DNA of 64,000 bases from Enoplolaimus lenunculus. Lineage: Eukaryota; Nematoda; Enoplea; Enoplida; Thoracostomopsidae. The stretch's first letter is position 1. Each line of letters begins with the position of its first letter. Where the stretch lies: assembly GCA_030248215.1 (NCBI GenBank), contig JASANG010003600.1, positions 82,543-146,542 of the forward strand, in the 5' to 3' direction. The position numbers and the translations under genes were made by a program. This document shows, in pieces, positions 38,218 through 49,230 of the stretch. The notes below the pieces were generated by a model. That model had not been told where the DNA came from. It saw only the letters and a list, made by a program, of their open reading frames with translations, and did not search any database.

Positions 38218-38587
38218 AGGGATGGAGACAGAAACCTGACTACCGGGACCGGCCAAGAAAAGTCTCGATCTCGGTCAATTTTTGATCATCACCGAAAAAA
38301 ATTAAAATTTTCAAAATAAATTATTTCTAATGCTTTTTCGTAGTTTTTTGTATTTTCATAGTTTTTTGGTTTTTTCATATCTTTTTATGTGTTTTTCTAT
38401 AATATCATCTGCTCGTAATTATTGCGTAACTATGAAACTTTATAATTTAACAAAAAATATCCGACTTCTGGTCTCGGTTCTGAACTACCGAGACTCTAAA
38501 AACGAGACCGAGACCTGCCAAATACCAACACTTGCCGAAACCTGCCAAATATCGAGACATGTCGAGACCGAGAGTCCCATTTCTGGG
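38218..38587. mobile_element. CAGGGATGG-type element, hAT-like
   Basis: Starts CAGGGATGGAGACAGAAACC and ends GAGTCCCATTTCTG; GAGACCGAGACC tracts near the right end; flanks AGTGAGAC and GGGGAGAC match at six of eight. A related right half lies at 8,110-8,195 in srGAP intron 2. Confidence 0.55.
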
Positions 38588-38859
38588 GGAGACCTATAAA
38601 AATATTTTATGTGATATATACGCAAAGCAATACGCATAGTGTTTAAATGTCTACACCATAATTGTATTTTAATTGTATCAATGGCTTTTTTGGCCTTTAC
38701 TTATATTGCTATATATATTTTTTCTCAAAGTTAACACCAACGGATTCAGAATTTGGATGTATACCAACTAGTTATAAAACAGATTGCTCTCACCTAATGA
38801 TTTACATGATAGCGGGACAAAAAATGGCATGCAATCCTAATAAGCAGTGAAATCATTTA

Positions 38860-39620
38860 ACCACTCCTAATTTGTAATTAAACAATTACGCTAATAAGTC
38901 AATTAGTTAGTAGCTAGCTAGATTTGGGTTCGAGGGCACTGTAAAGTGCCAGGAAACAAAACCGAAGAAAGGTTAGCTGGTTTGGTGTCGGCGAAGGTAT
39001 TCCATGGTCCAGAACCATTTTCAAATATAGCACTATCGACAGTATTTCACTTGGTTGGAAAACAAACCTTGGAGGAAACTTATGAAATAGATACGGATAT
39101 CATTACCTCTTGAGATGTAAGAAATATGCGGTTTTACGTAGAAAAGTTTTTGGAGCAACGGTACTTCAACAGGATAGCGTTTCAGAGCTAGATATTAGAA
39201 AAATTATTCACTTTTTAATAGAATACAAACAAGACATTAAGTCTGCTGGTCAGTATTTAAAGATGAACAAGAGATGACAGGGTGATGGGCGTTTGAGTGC
39301 CGGCACACTTTAAATACTACCTTCTCCTTTTTTATCTACCTAGTAGCTAATTATCCATTTATCTGTTTTGGAGGTTGATGAACAATTTATTCAGAAACCT
39401 CGCAACAAAAAGCCTTTTAGTACTGAAATCAGATCGCTTGTAACTCTAATACTTAGTAAAATAATGTAAAAAATCCTAATTTAGATTTAACCAATTATTC
39501 AAATTAACCTATACCTAATAAAGAGCTTTTATTTTGAAAAGCAAATTCGAGGTTAACACTACAGGATTATAAACTTTCAAACAAAAAGGTACCTATAGCG
39601 TTCGACCCCTGAGTACGTAC
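38860..39620. mobile_element. Longer relative of the 19.65-kb element with decayed coding-like centre
   Basis: Shares the AATTAGTTA...AGCTA left part and the CATTTATC.GTTTTG.AGGTT to ...TTTCAAACAAAAA right part with the 19.65-kb element. About 420 bp intervene at 38,930-39,345, and these read like decayed protein-coding sequence (segments such as VFHGPEPFSNIALSTVFHLV and VSELDIRKIIHFLIEYKQDI in different frames). Its outer inverted ends were not found. The transposon family is not recognised. Confidence 0.5.
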
Positions 39621-39632
39621 AAATTCTAAAAC

Positions 39633-39697
39633 ATTGGCTCAATGGTAGCGTAGCGCTGTTCGTCTCAAAATGAAGCGGGTCATGTGCTTGAAAACCA
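39633..39697 (+). repeat. tRNA-like fragment
   Basis: A-box match TGGCTCAATGG at 39,635 followed at a suitable distance by a B-box-like GTGCTTGAAAACC at 39,684. No good cloverleaf, so a tRNA-derived repeat or pseudogene is more likely than a working tRNA. Confidence 0.4.
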
Positions 39698-39894
39698 GAT
39701 CAGTGTCGCTAAACTGACAACTACCTTAAGCTAACTTGTGAAAAATGCATCAGGGTAATTTTCAATACAAAACAGTAGAATAATGCTTACTACCATAATC
39801 TGCCCTTTCTCGTCTCACACCAAACATTAAAATATACAAACCATAAAAATATACCACAAAAAATCACGTGACAAACAAAATGTTTAGCACTCAC

Positions 39895-39961
39895 CTTTCA
39901 CATGGTAGTCCAATTCAGCAAACGATGTATTTTTCTCTTTTTTCGAAAATCGCTTCTCCAT
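39895..39961 (-). CDS. SRGAP: srGAP-family protein, coding exon 1 (start)
   Basis: First coding exon of a SLIT-ROBO Rho GTPase-activating protein on the minus strand. The ATG is at 39,961-39,959 and 22 codons follow (begins MEKRFSKKEK, ends ELDYHVK), then the first base of codon 23. The donor GTGAGT starts at 39,894, so the intron is phase 1. Exon 2 supplies the other two bases (AT) to make Asp, giving HVKDIRTQF, which parallels QVKEIRAQL at the same place in vertebrate srGAPs. A lysine-rich start followed by a short acidic helix is also typical of the family. A CTTCAG acceptor-like site sits 25 bp upstream of the ATG, so the 5' UTR may be spliced. Family knowledge: srGAPs bend membranes through an F-BAR dimer and regulate Rac/Cdc42 downstream of Robo in migrating cells and axons. 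Main doubt: the exon is short and was found by phase and similarity, not by transcript data. Confidence 0.8.
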
Positions 39962-41590
39962 TATATAGGTCTTACAAAAAATCTGAAGCAGGGAATCATT
40001 CCAAATGCAACAGAATCATGTTTAATATAATCGGCAGTGTATACTTGAATATGATACATAGTAGTTTATACTACATAATACTTGCGGATGCGAACAAGCT
40101 GAAATGAAAATCGCACATAAGTGCTACAAAATCAATACAACAGCCAATGTCAAAAAATATGAACACATACAACAGTCAATGATGAGCAGTCCCTGCAGGA
40201 CTGAAATCCGGGCTATGTCCTTTTTATACGATACCTAACCAGCGTTTGCTAAGGTAACCTATCTCCTTGTTCATGTGTAGTGTGGCACAGAGGATAATCC
40301 TTCTACTGACCGACTTTAACTAGCTACGTTAAATATGCAGCTGTAGCTAACCGAAAATATTTATTTATAACTGATTCCCCTGTCCTTCCGATTGTGCTAA
40401 ACTAAACAAACACGTTTCCAATCTTTATGATTTTCGGTTAACGAAACAAACATCTGTTACTGAGCTTTCTTATGGTGCCGATGTTTAAATCTGTGTCACG
40501 GAAGATAAGAATTTGATTTTCTGGTAGGTTTATATTGACATAACACTGGTAGGTTTTATACTGACAACAAATGTTTCAACACACACATTTGTAAAAATAT
40601 TAAGCATGGCTGGTCTTTTAACATTCCTTTCGACGGCGCCAAAAGAACCAAAAAATGCATAAGTAAGCAATTAGGTTCAAATAATTGAACCATGTTTAAG
40701 TTTATATCATTGAAGCAGGACAAGTTGATTGACACAGGGGCCTTTGTGAACAACAAGGTCCCTGTGTGGATACGTCGAACCTTGGTTAATCGTGGGAATC
40801 TTGGTAGTCGGCATGGTATCAGTATTCACGAAACGTTAAACAAACAGGCATTATTTAAACTTGATACTTGATTCTGCTACGGTTTTGGTATTTCAAAATT
40901 AAGATACATACAAGAAGTGTTAACGCAGCAGGATTACTTACCGACATGCAGCAGTTGCAGGCTTTACAGGCAAGCAAACTAAAATTGTAAAAAGTGTAGG
41001 CCGTTGATCTCTGAAATGTTGAAAGTGAATGGGTTACCTCAATGTATTGTTTTTTTACAATTTATATATGTTGTTTCTTCCACTTTATTACGTTTGTGTT
41101 TTTACATTCTGTATTGTCAATTTCATACAGTTCATGTAAATAAAGTGGGAGCTGGAAATGGTATCCCATGAAGCTCAACTGAGGTAACCATTTCCAACTT
41201 CCAACTTGAACTTCAAAAACTTATAAGCACGATTGCAACAACATACTTTTCAAATATAAGGTTTGAAATACAACCTATGTAAATAATATAGCTAGCCCAG
41301 AACTCTACTGAACTTGGATCAAAGTAAGTATTGGTTGCAAGGTTTTGGTTAGACCACTGAACACTTGCCTAAAATTTAAAGCATAAATTTCGTCTCAGTC
41401 GATATTTTCTTCTTCTTTTAATTTTAGCGAGCTTGAAATGTCGCTTAGCTTAAGTATGAGTTTGAACAAATTTCAAGTGCAAATTTCGGGTTCAGAGAAC
41501 GAAGAGTATTCCATATTTACATGCAAGCAGGAATTTGTATTTCAGCTTTATTGATCAGAGATTTCAAGTTTCTGTGGCTATCAAAGCATA
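39962..41590. promoter_or_regulatory. Divergent promoter interval between srGAP and MRPL54
   Basis: The two start codons face away from each other across about 1.6 kb, so transcription of both genes should begin here. No clear TATA box or CpG-like stretch stands out. The plus-strand composition changes from A+C-rich to T+G-rich across this interval, which supports divergent transcription. A short inverted-repeat unit with ends like AGCTGGAAATGG lies at 41,152-41,206. The initiation sites themselves are not visible. Confidence 0.55.
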
Positions 41591-41660
41591 ATGAGTGCTT
41601 TATTGCGCAGATTATCTTGTATATTAATTGAAAGACGTATAATGGTGCATGTGCCGTCAG
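41591..41660 (+). CDS. MRPL54: Mitochondrial ribosomal protein L54, coding exon 1
   Basis: Begins with ATG at 41,591 and encodes 23 residues, starting MSALLRRLSCILIERR and ending HVPS, plus one base. The segment is rich in Arg and hydrophobic residues with no acidic residue before Glu14, as expected of a mitochondrial import presequence. The donor CAG/GTAAGT is near-consensus at 41,661 and in phase 1, which is what exon 2 requires. A TATTTCAG acceptor-like site lies about 55 bp upstream of the ATG. The assignment rests on phase, targeting character and position, since presequences are not conserved. Confidence 0.75.
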
Positions 41661-41869
41661 GTAAGTGCCTGAAAATGATAATCCGATGTAAACTGATATG
41701 AAACTTTAGCCTAAGTAAATGAGTATACCTTGCTCGCCCGTGTGTGTGCGTATGCAATATGCGTTGCAATGAATACTTGACGGCAGTGTACTTGTTAAAA
41801 ATGTCTGATCTAAAGTCTTCGACCGGTCCTGGTTGAATGTACGCAGTCCAGAAAAACATTTTGTGCTTA

Positions 41870-42100
41870 AGCTGGAAAAGAGGATTGCGGGTGGTTTCGA
41901 ACTAGCGAACTTCTGCGTGTCCGGCAGACGCTATTACTACTCTGCCAACCAGCCCGCATATCCAACTACCTTTTTCGTAGACTATATTTGTCAACCGTAT
42001 GCTGCCAGATACCCTTTTCGTAGACTATATATGTCAACCGTACTCTGCCAGATAGCATACATACAGTGCACTGCACTATAACAGACATGTCTCACATGCT
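41870..42100 (-). repeat. tRNA-derived SINE-like repeat, copy 1
   Basis: On the minus strand, 41,958-41,886 forms a tRNA-sized unit: acceptor stem TGCGGG with CCCGCA, A box TGGCAGAGTAG at 41,947-41,937, and B box AGTTCGAAACC at 41,903-41,893. Flanking sequence shared with copy 2 includes CGTAGACTATAT and AGTGCACTGCACTATAAC; in this copy the GTAGACTATATATGTCAACC block is present twice. T-arm pairing is poor, so this is a repeat and not a functional tRNA. Confidence 0.7.
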
Positions 42101-42238
42101 TTCAGCAAGGTCGTCCCTTGACCGTCCACTCTATTTTCGACTAAATAACGTGTTCATAGCGCGGCTTACCATTGCGTCCACAGAGTAGCCCTCATGTCAG
42201 TCTAGATAGGAATCGGGACTTAGACCTTTCAACTAAGC

Positions 42239-42430
42239 AGCTGGAAAAGCGGGTTGCGGGTGGTTTTGAAATAGCGAACTTCTGCGTGACCGGCAAACGC
42301 TGTTACCACTGTGCCACGCAGCCCGCATCTCCAACTAGCTTTCTCGTCGACTATATATGTCAACCGTATGCTACCAGCTAGCATACATATAGTGCACTGC
42401 ACTATAACGAACAAGCATATCTCACATGCT
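42239..42430 (-). repeat. tRNA-derived SINE-like repeat, copy 2
   Basis: Same structure: minus-strand unit 42,327-42,255 with A box TGGCACAGTGG and stem TGCGGG/CCCGCA. The B box has drifted (ATTTCAAAACC). Lies in MRPL54 intron 1, about 140 bp after copy 1. Confidence 0.7.
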
Positions 42431-42578
42431 TAAATGCCTAAAGTGTGCACATTTGTTCTTGTGTGCGTGCACGTGGTACCGTTCTCAGTAGTATATACCT
42501 TCCTAAAATGATGCAGCTTGATTTATGCACATATATCAGCACGTTTTGCTGTCTGGTTCTTATTTCATTTAATTTTAG

Positions 42579-42695
42579 CGTCAGCGTCAACGACCGAGAC
42601 GATTTTACCAAACGAAGATACAGAGAAACGTGATTATTTTGATATGGACACAAAGAAATTAGCAGAATATGCGTGTGTTAACTATCATAAAGAAG
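42579..42695 (+). CDS. MRPL54: Mitochondrial ribosomal protein L54, coding exon 2
   Basis: Encodes residues 25-62, reading through TILPNEDTEKRDYFDMD and LAEYACVNYHKE, and completes the shared codon 24 (Ala). The end matches YAMGVNIYKEG of human MRPL54. The acceptor TTTAATTTTAG ends at 42,578 and the donor GTAAGT starts at 42,696. The exon is 117 bp, phase 1 on both sides. The protein is a large-subunit component of the animal mitochondrial ribosome. Confidence 0.88.
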
Positions 42696-43257
42696 GTAAG
42701 TCCATTCAAGTGATACTTAACACAGAAAGGTGGTTTCATTTGTCAGGTCTTGTAAAAAGTCAGCTGGCCTAAGTCAAAACTACCCGTAAGCTAACGCCTG
42801 CGGACTAAGATTGCGGCCAAGACTTACTTTAACTATTATAATACTTGGGCGAAACGGAGTAAATAATTCGTACACTTATGAAAATAAAGCAACCTTACTT
42901 GTAAGTTAATTCTCAGTAGTTAACTCTATTATATGTCGTTTGTGGTGGTCAACAGCTGTGAAAAGATATTGTGAATGACGCATTATTCGCAACTGATTTT
43001 AATTCGTTTTGGAACAGTTGCGCAGTGTCACTAAAGGAATACCGAAGCCAAATTTCTGTCTTTCATATCAGATTCTTAATATGTGTTTGCAGTCAAATGA
43101 TTTTAGCAATATTTCGGCTACTTTATTATACATTTTTGGCGTTTATTAAACATTGTTGTATATAATAGCGTAGTTGGGTGCACTTATTAGTATTATAATC
43201 TAGATGTTTTTGCTTTTTTAATACAACAGTCAGTTTTTCGTTGCAAATTGATTTTAG
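42696..43257 (+). other. MRPL54: MRPL54 intron 2
   Basis: Phase-1 intron of 562 bp, T-rich on the plus strand. No repeat or exon was recognised in it. Confidence 0.8.
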
Positions 43258-43505
43258 GTTCCCAAATCAAACTGGGCGCAGATTCTGAATATCCGAGCTG
43301 GCTGTGGGAACTAAACACTGATGGACCGCGTGCCCTCGAAAATTTAGACCCCAATACTTGGGAATATTGGCGAAGATACAGAAAACTTGCAGTTCGACAG
43401 CAATTTAGAAACAAAGCGTCATGTTTCAAATTTGCTTACAACTCAAGACATTATATTGCCGGTGGAGAAACGATACCTTTGAATAAAAAGTATATTAACA
43501 CGTAA
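43258..43505 (+). CDS. MRPL54: Mitochondrial ribosomal protein L54, coding exon 3 (end)
   Basis: Completes Gly63 and encodes residues 64-144 and the stop TAA. The core SEYPSWLWELN and LENLDPNTWEYWRRYRK aligns with AEYPEWLFEMN and LEELDPESREYWRRLRK of human MRPL54, the family's diagnostic block. The acceptor TTGATTTTAG ends at 43,257. The three exons sum to 435 bp, giving a 144-residue protein against 138 in human. The presequence is shorter than in human, and the C-terminus carries roughly 20 extra residues after the usual end (ASCFKFAYN onward), ending LNKKYINT. No standard AATAAA signal was noticed soon after the stop. Confidence 0.93.
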
Positions 43506-44918
43506 TCGTAGTAACTGTAACGACTTTAGCTGCAAAATTTTTGTGTCGCGTTTGATAGTTTTTGGACGAAATTGAACGAAAACTAATATTGAATATTTCA
43601 AAAATGTATCATGGTTTGATAGTTGTTTAAAAATTGTGGAACTATTAAGCGGGACCAAAATCAATTTGAAACAATGTCATATATTTAACTTAAACGAGAA
43701 TCAAAGCATAATGTGGGATTCACGGCATAACCGGGGCAGCTTGGGACTTGTTTTGTCTCCATTAGACTTTATTGTAACATTTTGTCTACTTATAAATTTT
43801 ATACCATATTTAAAGAGTTGCTGCCTGCTATTATCAGGCATGTGTAGGTCACTTTGTGTTCTTTAATATATTCGACATATTATCTACTAATGTGTTATAA
43901 TGTTTTCAATATATCTGCATAATTGAGGTAACAAACAAATTATGTGGTTCAGTATCATACAATTCTAGAAAATTCCAGAGTTTGTACTGGTAAAGGGCCA
44001 ATATATCACTGCTCGAGAAGTTATTTGCATTGTGTAATTTTTTATTTGTTTTATAGCAGTAAATATCAATGTTGTTTAATTTGCCTTATTTTTTACGAAA
44101 TCTATGCAATGTTTTCTTTTTAATTGAACCATGGCAGAAATTCTACCGGAGGCAGAGGTCGATTTTGTGCTGAAGACAGAGCTCTGGTGAAAAAATTGAG
44201 CTATCAGCGATTTACATTGACTTGAAAATTTTGTCTCGGTGTTTCCCAACCCTATAAATAATTTCACAAGACGTGATGAGCAGTGTAACCAGAGGTGCAA
44301 CCGGCCGAAGAAATAGCGGCCGGCCCGGCAGGTTTCCAATTTTTAAATGGTTTATGCTACCGCCGTGTGAACTCTAAATTGTTGCTGATGTTGGTCACTT
44401 CATAATGAGACATTGTATTAAATCAAGGCAACCCAAAAACTATTTTTACAATCAACTTCAGACAAGCTGAGTTGACATACAACAGGGAATACGATATCTT
44501 GCCATACTTGCAAACGGCCAGAGGGTCAAGTATACGGTCGTCTTCATCATTATAGGCAAGAACATAGAGATGGTTCTAGTCTACACTACTATTTTTGTTT
44601 AAACTGGGCTCGATGCAGTACAATTCTCTGCCTCTTAGAGGTTATCTGAACAAAATTTAGCCATTTATTAAAATATTTTACAAATATATACACAGTACCG
44701 TTGAAAAACATTGGATTCCAGCAATGTAATATCACTGAGAAATTTGAAATGAAAACTACTCTATAAGTCAACTTTTAACACTTCTTATTGAGTAAAATTT
44801 CCACCCGCTCAGACAACGCTATTCAACTCATATCATGGTGGTGTGATCGTGTTTCAAACTGTTATACTGGCAATACATAAATGAATTGTATTTATTGTAC
44901 TTGATTTAAAATTAAATA

Positions 44919-45311
44919 TTGTTCTGTTATAAAATGTCTAAGAAAAATCCGGCATCCCGGCCGCACCGGCCTGCCTACCGAGGCTGGGCAGACTGGACCG
45001 GCCGATGGAGTGCTAGATGGCCGGCAGCTGGTTACACCTCTGGTGAAAATATACAACATATAGACGTAATTTATATAATTAGTTTTGAGCGTAAAAATAA
45101 GACAATTTCCAGTGTTTCTATAAAACGGAAACGAACGCCGATTTTTAATGGAACGGATCTCTGGTTACATTCTGCTGATGAGCGCATATTACGGAAGGTT
45201 CGACAGGAATTGTTTGATTTTTCTGAACGCTCATACATACGTCATTGGTGTCTGTTTATCCCTGGTCATAAAAAATACCATATCCCACGGTGTATACCAA
45301 GCATTGTGTAA
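44919..45311 (+). other. Open reading frame of 130 codons, nature uncertain
   Basis: Reads from an ATG at 44,919 (and 44,934) to TAA just before a family B element. Residues 5-40 come from a GC-rich GGCCGG-type stretch like others at 44.3 and 51.0 kb. The later part is different and protein-like: RTPIFNGTDLWLHSADERIL, then VRQELFDFSERSYIRHWCLF. An acceptor-like TTTCCAG precedes that part at about 45,112. No family is recognised; it may be a decayed transposon fragment, a last exon, or chance. Confidence 0.25.
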
Positions 45312-45313
45312 CT

Positions 45314-45496
45314 GACCCATGTTACTTTAAGTGGGCGTCCAGGTTTCTGGTGGGTCCATAAAACAGTATGTTTAAATTCTAGATTGCATTTTTTATTAGG
45401 TTTAGGCTTAATAGGAACACATTTTTGCAACGCCTGGGCTTAGGCTTAGGAAATACGCTTAATCTACTGTTACGCCCTCTTAAAGCAACATTGGCC
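45314..45496. mobile_element. Family B element
   Basis: Starts GACCCATGTTACTTTAAGTG three bases after the stop of the 44.9-kb open frame, ends AAAGCAACATTGGCC; flanks GTGTAACT and GTGTAATT. Confidence 0.87.
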
Positions 45497-45841
45497 GTGT
45501 AATTAGTGTTGGTACAAAACAAATAAAATGTTTCAGTATGCATATATTTCGATATTTCTTTCACTGTTATCTTTAGACTAGCAATAATTGACGGTTTGAT
45601 AATAGCATTCGTAGGCTTGGGAACAATTTAGTTTTATATTTGGGCAAGTAGGTACATTTACTGTACATTATCATTCGTAGAGTAACACTTTGGTCTGTGC
45701 TGTCACGTTACACACTCGTCTTGGACGTATAATATTACCAGTATGGGTTAGAGTTGTAATGGTTTGAGATGGCGCCTTCGTATGGTATACAAAGTAGTCT
45801 TTACCGACCATCAGAAAATTATAGATAACTGTCATAAAGAA

Positions 45842-46014
45842 CCGTGTATAGATCAGTGCCGGAACGTTTTCGTGCGTGAGTGTAATAGAGTAAGCTCTAA
45901 GCTTTAGACTATTTTTTGCTTAGGCTTTTAGGTATAAGCTCATCCTTACGCTTAGTCTTAGGCGTACACTTAGGAATATGCTTACACTACGGTTCCGGAC
46001 CTGTTCTTAGAGCC
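45842..46014. mobile_element. Family A element, diverged
   Basis: Ends CCGTGTATAGATCAGTGCCG and GACCTGTTCTTAGAGCC; flanks ATAAAGAA and ATTAAGAA match at seven of eight bases. Hexamer interior partly decayed. Confidence 0.75.
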
Positions 46015-47222
46015 ATTAAGAAAACCGCTAAAGGTTAAGCACTATATTTCTTGCTATATTTTAACAGGTCTGACACCGTGCGATTTACGTACGGAAATAT
46101 GCCCATCCACAAAAATGTGACGGATGACGGGTTTATAAAATTTTTAAAATTGCCGCGACCGGAGAAATCAGCCTTCCCCCTTCAGAAAGTTCTTCGCCCC
46201 CAATCAAAAGCTTGTACCCTGCTTTAATTAATGTATACAAGAATGTTGATTGATCACGGAAGTTTATTAGATGCTTAAATATGCAAAAAAATTCAAATTC
46301 ACATGATTGTGTGTGGCAAACGCGAGCTGCCTTTGGTCCTTGGGGGATTTCGCGAAAACAAATCAGGCTTCAAAAAAATTTTCTCGAATTTGGCAAAATT
46401 CAGGTTAGCCATGCCGTTATTCACGTCTATTGGACCAGGGAACATTTATGCGAATATTATACGATATTCTAAAATTCCAGTAAATATATGATACTAAGCA
46501 GGACAACGTAATTTGTACTCCCTATAGTTGTGAAATGTTACATTCATGTTGCATTAAGTGATTTCGAACACTGCTTCTACATTTCTGTTTCTCGCGAGTC
46601 GCATTCAAAATAGCAGACAATTCAATTTTTTTTAAATTTGATAGCGCGGTCAACTTCCTGACAAAATGTTACCCGTTATTGTAATATGGACGAAACGCGT
46701 TCCACACTGCTCCAATTATAAACGTTATCCCAGCATAAACTGCTGTTAATAAACCTTTAAGCCATCTCCAAAGTTCAAATTCAAATTAAACATTTTATCC
46801 ATTTCGCAAAAATATTCCTAAAAACGCTATTAATGATGTGCAAAAATGTGCTACATTCTTCGAAGCTGTTTTAGTTTTCAACGCAGCTTTTGAAGCTAGC
46901 AGCTAAACTACCTCTGACGTGATCCTGAGTAGGGTATGTTTTGCCTGTTTGTAAGCCATATTTGGTTAGATATACGTTAACATTTGCTAAATATATACCT
47001 AACGTTGTACAATCTTTGTCAATGTTCTTTGTTCGATTCAACTGAATCCATGTTTGTGTTTTAGTTATTTTGTTATTAATTCTTCGCTTATTCGACTTTT
47101 ACGTAAAAGAATATTAATATAAATTTTCTACTTGAACTATCTTTAATAATAATACCTTTAGGAAATTTTGAAGATATTTGCATCTCAAAAAAGTTTTTTC
47201 AGTTCCTATACGCATATAAAAC

Positions 47223-47551
47223 CAGGGTGCAACCGGATGTGACAAAACATCACGGCTCTCCAGAATGAAATTGTATATTATTTTTACGCTGCAAACAATG
47301 GTGAGTCACATTGACTCTCTTCGAAATAGGCTTTTCCGGACTACACAAACTGAGTCAAATTTGACTCCGCCAGAGTCAAGCGTGCGACTTAGTGAGTCAA
47401 ATTTGACTCTGTTGGAGTCGAAGTTGACTCAGGTTGTGTAGGCCCGTAGAGCTGATTTCGGAGAGAGTCAATGTAACTCACCATTTTTGTTGCAGTGTAC
47501 TTTCTGATTTTAGTTCAGTTTCCGGCATTTTTGAACTCCGGTTGCACCCTG
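47223..47551. mobile_element. Family D remnant carrying a nested family C element
   Basis: Ends CAGGGTGCAACCGGATGTG and GAACTCCGGTTGCACCCTG survive, about 65 and 54 bp, separated by a family C element at 47,287-47,497. No clear target duplication for the outer element. Confidence 0.8.
47287..47497. mobile_element. Family C inverted-repeat element (nested)
   Basis: Starts CGCTGCAAACAATGGTGAGT, ends CACCATTTTTGTTGCAGTG, TA on both sides. Interior alternates GAGTCAAATTTGACTC-type palindromes. Confidence 0.9.
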
Positions 47552-48550
47552 GTTGGTTTTTCAACAAATTTGACTGTGGAATTTTTGGCATAATTTTTAA
47601 AAAATTGAAATATTCCACAATTTGCGTTTGTTTTGGAGTTCAGTGTAATTACACGCTTTGAAATTATTTTCGAAATGAAAGGAATTTATCCAAATTGCCA
47701 TAAATTCGATTTGTTGTAGGTACCGGTTTGAATTCAGGTTAAAAATTCCGACTTCCGGATTCCGCTCAGGCACATTTTGTCCACGTCGGTTGCTCTTTGG
47801 ACAACTGTCGGGTATATCATTAATGCAAGAGTTCGTAAAGTTACCTTTAAACCAATATAGTTCGTTAAAATAACGGTCTAAATTGTAAAAATTACAATTC
47901 TTGAGATTTCTGCTCAATTTTGAAAACATATTCAGCTTTAAACTATTAAAGTTATAAGCTTAAAATCAGACTGGATATTTAGTAAGAAATTATTGAAAGT
48001 TGGCCCTCGTCTCGTGTGATTCGTTGTGAGCTATATTTAATATACTCATCTTCCATTTACAATTTCAATAAAGCAACAATTTTAATACCTTCAACTCTAC
48101 GTGTTCTATTGCGAACGGGGAAAATCGAGTACTGTACTAAATATAAAAAATACTAGTAGTCGTAGTTGTACCTTGAACCTAATGTGCGACTTTGCTAATA
48201 GGTGATGTGGTTTCACACGTTTTCACAAAATGTATGCTATAACAGGAATTTAATTTCTTTGCAGGAACCGGAACACGAACAGGAACCGGGAATAGGAACA
48301 GGAATTGAATTTTTGCAGGAATTCCGGCCGGAACAGCAATTCCGGTTGAACCATGCTTATTACTTATCTGTAGGATCGCGCAACCGTTGGCGTTTAAGGG
48401 TAATTTGAAATTTTGATTTCCGTATTCAAGTAATAGTTGTTGCACTGCTTTTCGTTCTTCCGAGATATTAACGCACGTTACTGAACGCACGTTACTACGC
48501 TGCGTTGTAGCATCTGTCACCAGTTGGTTATGATATACGTTTTATACTGT

Positions 48551-48737
48551 GACCCGTGTTACTTTTAGGGGCGCCCCAGCTGTTTGATGAGTCTGAAAAT
48601 GAGTAGGTTTAGATTCTAGCTTACATTTTCTTACCTAGGCTTAGGCTTGGGCTTTAGACTTAGGAACACATTTTTCCAACGCTTATGCTTAGGCATACGC
48701 TTAATCTACTGCTACGATCCTAAAAGTAACATTGGCC
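48551..48737. mobile_element. Family B element
   Basis: Ends GACCCGTGTTACTTTTAGGG and CCTAAAAGTAACATTGGCC, with a hexamer interior. Flanks TATACTGT and TATACAAG share only five bases, so this is an older copy. Confidence 0.82.
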
Positions 48738-49230
48738 TATACAAGGCGTAAATGGACAAGTTTGAAATTTAGCACATTTTTTGCGTTTGATTTCGCATTT
48801 TTAAAATTTGGAAGATTTGAACCAATTGCACGACAACGAATGTTTGCCGATTATTAGTAAACTGGTGATGCGTGGTAACAAGCAACTGGCTAAACACGTA
48901 CGACGTCTATATTTAACTCACAAGCAACACTCAAACCAACCGAGGCCCTTACAGTTCTATGTCTCTATATGTTCGCTCTAAAATATGAATCGAATATAAA
49001 ATATTTACAAGTTTCACATTTCGTCACAGGCTTCGCGTTGGCTTAAAAGTTAATTTAATTTTTCAAAAACGGTTCCGATACACCAAATCGTACGAAACGC
49101 GAACGGGCAGGAAATATATTTAGATTCAGATTAATTTTTACGATATTTGACTTTTTGGCCACGTAGTTTTTCAGTGTAAATCTACGGATTAGTGCTTTTG
49201 GGTAGTTTTTAGATGGTACTACCTATCACT

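Larger units (their letters stand above)
41661..42578 (+). other. MRPL54: MRPL54 intron 1, with two SINE-like repeats
   Basis: Phase-1 intron of 918 bp. Most of it is two related copies of a tRNA-derived repeat on the minus strand (described separately). Open frames inside it come from those repeats and are not exons. Confidence 0.75.

Noticed and set aside
39635-39700. Working tRNA gene
   Set aside because: A-box and B-box-like motifs exist, but the acceptor and T stems do not pair convincingly.
41833-42414. Two similar plus-strand frames (82 and 69 codons) and a minus-strand one
   Set aside because: They fall in the two tRNA-derived repeat copies inside MRPL54 intron 1.
47597-47929. Minus-strand frame of 110 codons
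   Set aside because: No recognisable domain, Asn-rich as AT-rich chance frames tend to be, no splice sites or conserved motif.
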